From JANMDU01 sp031418715 (GTDB lineage: Bacteria; Pseudomonadota; Gammaproteobacteria; Burkholderiales; Burkholderiaceae_C), in the NCBI GenBank assembly GCA_031418715.1, contig JANOJL010000031.1, positions 62,001-126,000 on the forward strand: a stretch of DNA of 64,000 bases, written 5' to 3'. Under the pieces are notes generated by a model. It ran no database searches. It worked only from the letters and a program-made list of their open reading frames with translations, and had not been told where the DNA came from. The position numbers and the translations under genes were made by a program. Shown here in pieces: positions 59,518 through 64,000 of this stretch. Within the stretch, counting starts at the first letter, position 1. Each line of letters begins with the position of its first letter.

Positions 59518-60749
59518 TGGAGACCCAAACGCTGCCATGCAGCGTCGCTCCATCGGCTTCAAAGCGCATGATCGCAGCGGTACGCCAAGACTTCGCCACC
59601 GTCGCCTCACATACCTATCTCGATATTGCCAGTTGTGCGCCCCTGTCTGGCACCTTGCAGCGAGCTGTCGCTAGCTACTTGAGCGATCCTGAATACGGAT
59701 TTGACAAAGAGAAGGGAATCGCATTGGTTGAGCAGACGCGTATATTGTTTGCTCAGTTGATCAATGCGCAGGCCGACGACATCGCCGTGACCAAAAACAT
59801 ATCTGAAGGGCTCAACTGTGTTGCCAATGCCATAGATTGGAGGGTAGGCGATAACATAGTGGTTTGCCCTTTTTTGGAGCATCCGAATAACCGTTATTTG
59901 TGGCTGAACTTGGCGCAACGCTTGGGAGTCGAGCTGCGCTTGATCGTTGCGCCTGGTCATGAATATCCCATAGAGGCCATGGTCGCCGCGATAGATGAGC
60001 GAACGCGCTTGGTCGCCATCAGCTCTGTCAGCTACGTTCCCGGGTTTTTGACTCCGCTTGCCATGCTCTGCGAGGTTTGCCGTGAAAAAGATGTTTTACT
60101 CCTCGTGGATGCAGCGCAATCTGTGGGGCCTCTTCACACCGATGTTCAGGCGCTAGGCATCGATGCCTTGACCGTCTCGACTCAAAAAGGCTTACTGGGT
60201 GTGTACGGCTTGGGCTTTTTGTACGTGCGGCCACAGTGGGCCGAGCGGTTACATCCAGTGAATGTGGGAAAGTTTGGTGTTGATGAAAAATTGATGCAAG
60301 CTAAAGGCCTACTCAACGAGCCTTTGGCCTTGCGTCAAGGTGCTCGCCGTTTTGATGTCGGCAATTACAACTTGGTGGGCGTCGTCGCTGCCAAAGAGTC
60401 TTTGCAGCTCTTGACCTCGGTGGGCACACAAGCGATTCAGGCGCATAACATTGAGCTTGCCCAGCGTTTGTCTGAAGGTCTCATGTCATTGGGATTAACT
60501 GTTTGCTTGCCGCAAGATCAACAACATCAAGCACACGTGGTGTCACTCGGCTCGCTCAATCCTGCTACCGGTGCAGCGCAAATTGAGTTTCTGCACCGCC
60601 TCTATGTTTACTTAGAGCACAATCACGTGCGAGCGTCTTGGCGCAACGGCATCCTTCGGTTCTCCATCCATCTCTACAACAACATGAGTGATATCCAAAC
60701 TGTGCTCGGATTGGTGCGCCAATATGCGGCTAGCAACCAAGCTCTCTAA
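59517..60749 (+). CDS. Class V PLP-dependent aminotransferase-like enzyme
   Basis: A 410-residue class V (cysteine-desulfurase/isopenicillin-epimerase-like) PLP enzyme. The PLP aspartate lies in LLLVDAAQSVGPLHTD and the Schiff-base lysine in VSTQKGLLGVYGLGFLY; an early VTKNISEGLNCVANA matches the phosphate-binding site. It lacks an obvious catalytic cysteine loop of desulfurases, so epimerase, lyase or transaminase activity is more likely. Its ATG overlaps the Bug receptor stop. The substrate is unknown. Confidence 0.85.
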   Translation: METQTLPCSVAPSASKRMIAAVRQDFATVASHTYLDIASCAPLSGTLQRAVASYLSDPEYGFDKEKGIALVEQTRILFAQLINAQADDIAVTKNISEGLNCVANAIDWRVGDNIVVCPFLEHPNNRYLWLNLAQRLGVELRLIVAPGHEYPIEAMVAAIDERTRLVAISSVSYVPGFLTPLAMLCEVCREKDVLLLVDAAQSVGPLHTDVQALGIDALTVSTQKGLLGVYGLGFLYVRPQWAERLHPVNVGKFGVDEKLMQAKGLLNEPLALRQGARRFDVGNYNLVGVVAAKESLQLLTSVGTQAIQAHNIELAQRLSEGLMSLGLTVCLPQDQQHQAHVVSLGSLNPATGAAQIEFLHRLYVYLEHNHVRASWRNGILRFSIHLYNNMSDIQTVLGLVRQYAASNQAL

Positions 60750-60844
60750 ACTCTGCTCACATTGATATCTAGGAAGTTTTACTCTGAATTCAGTAGCACT
60801 ATGCACAGAATATATGCCGGCTATCTGCCCTTTTTGATCTAAAA

Positions 60845-61882
60845 ATGCAAGATAAACTGCCCTCCAAGCCCTTCTGGCAAATCCTCATTCAGCGCCCCGA
60901 GCTGGCCTTGGTGGCGGAGTCTTGCCGGGATGAGCGCCGCTTGCATGATGCGCTCCAGCTCAAACCTCTTCGCGCAGTCAAGCCCGAAGAGCTCGCCGCC
61001 ATCCGCGACAACGATGCGCGCGCCAATTACGCGATGCTCTTGCAATTCAGAGACGGCGTGATTCAAGCAGGAAGCCTGCCCGCTTGGTATGCGCAACTCT
61101 TCTCAGCAGGCCAGATCAATCTGCCGCCCCTCTTCATCGACCACGCCGTCCAGCACATCATGGCCGATCTGATTCAAGGCCAAGATGCCTTCACTCAACG
61201 CGCCGCCGAGCTGCTCTATCGCCAGCAGCGCGTCACTGTGCATGAAGGCCGCATCCTGAGCGGCGACCGCGAAGCGCTCGATACACAGCAAGAGACCGGC
61301 GGCTTAGGCGATTTGGGTAAATTTCTTCTGCAAAATAAAATGCAAGTGGCGGGCAGCGATTCGCAAACCCTGCGAATTCTCGCGCCCGAGCATGCGCTCA
61401 CTTTTCAGGAGCAGGCCGCGAAGGCCACTTATCGCCACACATGGCTGCTAGACCTCACCCACGAGCAATCCGCACAAGTTGGCCCGGCCAACCACAGCTT
61501 CGAAATCCGCCTCGCTCGCAAAGACAGCGGCCTAGCGGCCTTAAGCCGCGCACTCGAGCTCTGGATCCAGCTTTTCAAAGGCGCAGCCGTGCGCATCACG
61601 CCTCTAGCAAAGATTGAAGATGCCGCCTGGCGATGGCACACTGGCCTAGACACAGAATCCACCCAACTCCTCAACGCTCTCTACGAACAGCAGCCCTTAG
61701 CCGATGCTCAGCTCAAACGCCTCATCAGCCTCTTCCGCCTCGATTTTCTCCATGCGCAAGATGCATTGCCAGAAATGCAAGGCAAACCTGTCTACCTTGG
61801 CTTGGCGATGAACGAGCAAGGCCTGCTCAAGCTCAAACCGCAGAATTTGCTGCTGAATTTGCCGTTTGCTCGGGTGCAGTAG
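60845..61882 (+). CDS. DUF6352-like protein of unknown function
   Basis: A 345-residue soluble protein with no catalytic motif I recognise. The opening RPELALVAESCRDERRLHDAL and following ELAAIRDNDARANYAMLLQFRD resemble a Burkholderiales-restricted family that I recall as DUF6352; residue runs are conserved but the function is not known. The N-terminus here (MQDKLPSKPFWQILIQ) is shorter than those I recall, which carry a DFWPSxGxxLL stretch first, so the start may be abbreviated. There is no signal peptide or membrane segment. It precedes an unknown protein and icmF, both on the opposite strand. Confidence 0.65.
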   Translation: MQDKLPSKPFWQILIQRPELALVAESCRDERRLHDALQLKPLRAVKPEELAAIRDNDARANYAMLLQFRDGVIQAGSLPAWYAQLFSAGQINLPPLFIDHAVQHIMADLIQGQDAFTQRAAELLYRQQRVTVHEGRILSGDREALDTQQETGGLGDLGKFLLQNKMQVAGSDSQTLRILAPEHALTFQEQAAKATYRHTWLLDLTHEQSAQVGPANHSFEIRLARKDSGLAALSRALELWIQLFKGAAVRITPLAKIEDAAWRWHTGLDTESTQLLNALYEQQPLADAQLKRLISLFRLDFLHAQDALPEMQGKPVYLGLAMNEQGLLKLKPQNLLLNLPFARVQ

Positions 61883-61912
61883 CACGCCAGGTTTAGCCTA
61901 GCGCCATAAGAA

Positions 61913-62347
61913 TCATTGCGCTTTACGAAACCACTCGTCATAAACATGTGATCGCCCTTCTGGATTCTTAGCAACTCCCCGGCGCACGAACATCTGTCCA
62001 TCCGGGTGCATCGTCCAAAACTCACCTGAAATGACATCGCCATCTTTCATTTTCATGATGCGATAGTCACAAGCAGAAATGCGAGTCACAGAGATTTGGT
62101 TAAACCGCTCTTGATTGAGAATGGGCAGAGGTGTGCCATCGAGCGGCGCCTCCCATGTTTGCAGCACGGGCACTTTGGTTTTGTCCGTATGGTTGGTGCT
62201 GAGATAGGCGATTCGATCTTTAGTCAAAGTCAGGGCGATGCTCAAACTAAAACCAGCAGGAGGTGTGCTGTTGGAAAAGTAGATCGTCTCAGGGATCGCA
62301 TGCCAAGTGCCGTTGAAAGCTGAAGCCTCAGAGATGAACGTTGTCAT
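61913..62347 (-). CDS. Hypothetical protein, 144 residues
   Basis: A small soluble protein (MTTFISEASAFNGTWHAIPE..YDEWFRKAQ) with a beta-rich look and several aromatic residues. The start FNGTWHAIPETIYFSN resembles lipocalin-like folds, but I cannot place it in a family. It starts 24 bases from icmF's stop on the same strand, so it may be co-transcribed with icmF. Confidence 0.6.
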   Translation of the reverse strand: MTTFISEASAFNGTWHAIPETIYFSNSTPPAGFSLSIALTLTKDRIAYLSTNHTDKTKVPVLQTWEAPLDGTPLPILNQERFNQISVTRISACDYRIMKMKDGDVISGEFWTMHPDGQMFVRRGVAKNPEGRSHVYDEWFRKAQ

Positions 62348-62371
62348 GGTGAGTCAATCGTCTTTTATACG

Positions 62372-64000
62372 CTACATATTCCGCCGATATTGCCCGCCCA
62401 CCTCAAACAACGCATTCGTGATCTGGCCGAGTGAGCAGACGCGCACGGCTTGCATAAGGACATGAAAGACATTGCCGTTGGCGATCACGGTTTGCTGCAA
62501 GAGCTTCAGAACTGCGGGAGCTTGGGCTTTGTGGGTTTCTTGGAAATCAGCCAAGCGTTTGAGTTGGTTTTGCTTTTCCTCTTCTGTGGAGCGGGCGAGC
62601 TCTAGCGTCTCGGGCGTGGTGTCGCCGTGCGGATTGCGGAAAGTGTTGACACCGATGATGGGGAGGTCGCCGGTGTGTTTGAGCATTTCGTAGTGCATGC
62701 TTTCGTCTTGGATTTTGCCGCGCTGGTAGCCGGTTTCCATCGCGCCTAATACGCCGCCGCGTTCGCTGATGCGCTCGAACTCTGTGAGCACGGCTTCTTC
62801 CAGCAGCTCGGTGAGTTCGTCGATGATAAATGCGCCTTGAGATGGATTTTCATTCTTCGCCAAGCCCCATTCGCGGTTGATGATGAGCTGGATGGCCATG
62901 GCGCGGCGCACGCTGTCTTCGGTGGGCGTGGTGATGGCCTCATCAAAAGCGTTGGTGTGCAGGCTGTTGCAGTTGTCGTAAATCGCAATCAAGGCTTGCA
63001 AGCTCGTGCGGATGTCGTTGAACTGAATTTCTTGCGCATGCAGGCTGCGGCCACTGGTTTGCACATGATATTTGAGCTTTTGACTGCGCTCATTCGCACC
63101 ATATTTATCGCGCATCGTGATTGCCCAAATGCGCCGCGCCACCCGGCCCAGCACGGTGTATTCTGGATCCATGCCATTGCTGAAGAAGAAGCTCAAATTC
63201 GGTGCGAAATCGTCGATATGCATGCCGCGAGCGAGATAGGCTTCCACGAAGGTGAAGCCATTGCTGAGCGTGAATGCGAGCTGAGAAATCGGGTTGGCGC
63301 CAGCTTCGGCAATGTGATAACCGCTGATGCTCACGCTGTAAAAATTGCGCACGTTGTGCTGCACAAAATACTGCGCGATATCGCCCATCACTTTCAGACT
63401 GAATTCGGTGGAGAAGATGCAGGTGTTTTGGCCTTGGTCTTCTTTCAAAATATCCGCTTGTACCGTGCCGCGCACGTTTTGCTTGACCCATTTTTCAATC
63501 TCTGCGCGCTCTGGCGCAGAAGGCTCACGGCCTTTTTCGGCTTTGAATTTGTCGATGTTTTGGTCCATCGCAGTGTTCATAAACATCGCCAGAATCGTGG
63601 GCGCTGGGCCATTGATCGTCATGCTCACGCTGGTTGAAGGCTGCGTCAAATCAAAGCCTGAGTAGAGCACCTTCATGTCTTCCAGCGTTGCAATGCTCAC
63701 GCCGCTGTTGCCCACCTTGCCGTAAATATCTGGGCGCAAGGCTGGGTCTGCGCCATACAGCGTGACGGAATCAAAAGCTGTTGACAAGCGCTTGGCTGCC
63801 ATGCCTTCGGAGAGCAATTTGAAGCGGCGATTGGTGCGAAATGCATCGCCTTCGCCTGCAAACATGCGGGTGGGGTCTTCGCCTTCTCGCTTGAATTCAA
63901 AGGTGCCAGCGGCATACGGGAAGCGGCCGGGCGCATTCTCTAGCATCAGCCATTGCAGTATTTCGCCATGGTCGGTGTACTTAGGCAGCGCCACCTTGCG
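62372..64000 (-). CDS. icmF: Fused isobutyryl-CoA mutase IcmF (C-terminal part; start beyond window)
   Basis: The visible 542 residues form the large (substrate-binding TIM-barrel) part of a methylmalonyl-CoA-mutase-type enzyme. It runs in from the window edge (RKVALPKYTDHGEILQWLML) and includes RFPYAAGTFEFK, FDSVTLYG, SVSISGYHIAEAGANPISQL and NSLHTNAFDEAITTPTEDS. The full protein should also carry a B12-binding domain and a G-protein chaperone domain upstream, outside the window. It interconverts isobutyryl-CoA and butyryl-CoA. The GTG at 63994 is internal, not the start. Confidence 0.88.
   Translation of the reverse strand, partial: RKVALPKYTDHGEILQWLMLENAPGRFPYAAGTFEFKREGEDPTRMFAGEGDAFRTNRRFKLLSEGMAAKRLSTAFDSVTLYGADPALRPDIYGKVGNSGVSIATLEDMKVLYSGFDLTQPSTSVSMTINGPAPTILAMFMNTAMDQNIDKFKAEKGREPSAPERAEIEKWVKQNVRGTVQADILKEDQGQNTCIFSTEFSLKVMGDIAQYFVQHNVRNFYSVSISGYHIAEAGANPISQLAFTLSNGFTFVEAYLARGMHIDDFAPNLSFFFSNGMDPEYTVLGRVARRIWAITMRDKYGANERSQKLKYHVQTSGRSLHAQEIQFNDIRTSLQALIAIYDNCNSLHTNAFDEAITTPTEDSVRRAMAIQLIINREWGLAKNENPSQGAFIIDELTELLEEAVLTEFERISERGGVLGAMETGYQRGKIQDESMHYEMLKHTGDLPIIGVNTFRNPHGDTTPETLELARSTEEEKQNQLKRLADFQETHKAQAPAVLKLLQQTVIANGNVFHVLMQAVRVCSLGQITNALFEVGGQYRRNM

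Noticed and set aside
1..64000. tRNA, rRNA or CRISPR features
   Set aside because: No cloverleaf with a GTTCGA-type arm outside genes, no rRNA-like stretch and no regular spacer-repeat pattern were seen by eye; a covariance-model scan was not possible.

Overview
The window looks like chromosomal DNA of a betaproteobacterium of the order Burkholderiales, most likely Comamonadaceae-like. The reasons are the sdhCDAB-sdhE-gltA gene order, two Bug-type tripartite tricarboxylate receptors, an IcmF-type mutase, a DUF6352 protein, and dispersed short repeats with a CTATCAAAT..ATAG core, which I recall from that family. Gene density is high and nearly all genes have clear housekeeping or catabolic roles. 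No rRNA, tRNA, CRISPR array, prophage or replication origin was seen.

Layout. 0-6.3 kb: rpsT (cut by the window edge), a VapBC-like toxin-antitoxin pair, serB, a Nudix hydrolase, an alpha/beta hydrolase, a TauE/SafE permease, a FimV-like protein and a DUF962 membrane protein. 6.7-11.9 kb (minus strand): sdhC-sdhD-sdhA-sdhB-sdhE-gltA. 12-16.4 kb (plus): a membrane-anchored S1C protease, then MoxR ATPase, DUF58 and von Willebrand A proteins. 16.5-23 kb: repair and folate genes, namely an FeS-type photolyase, folK, ogt and an Ada/AlkA fusion, with a DUF3530 protein and an EamA permease. 23-29 kb: a 1001-residue lipoprotein with two tandem modules, a HAD phosphatase, a Rieske protein and SppA. 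28.6-32.6 kb: a PAS-LuxR regulator divergent from a 3-oxoacid CoA-transferase, a MazEF-like pair with a strong operator palindrome, and a Bug receptor. 32.7-37 kb: glmM, an IS30 remnant fused to the end of lnt, and an SDR. 37.2-56.3 kb: two tandem aldehyde dehydrogenases facing a 16-kb polyamine locus. 56.4-64 kb: an Uup-like ABC-F protein, a Bug receptor coupled to a class V PLP enzyme, DUF6352, an unknown protein and the C-terminal half of IcmF.

The polyamine locus (minus strand, 56262 down to 40253) holds agmatinase, gamma-glutamylputrescine oxidase, gamma-glutamyl-GABA hydrolase, gamma-glutamylputrescine synthetase, a putrescine-type aminotransferase, a full PotFGHI importer, a porin-like protein, a PuuC-type aldehyde dehydrogenase, a second glutamine-synthetase-like ligase and an omega-amino-acid aminotransferase. 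Together these could import putrescine or related amines, degrade them by both the glutamylated and the direct transamination routes, and feed succinate to the TCA operon in the same window.

The most unusual feature is structural. Ten copies of a ~42-bp repeat are scattered through the window. Five lie in frame inside conserved genes (photolyase, AlkA, SppA, Lnt, Uup) and a sixth supplies the last codons of puuA. A second family consists of two long inverted repeats built from a CGCAGAAGACGC-type unit. No clearly new multi-gene defence or mobile system was found.
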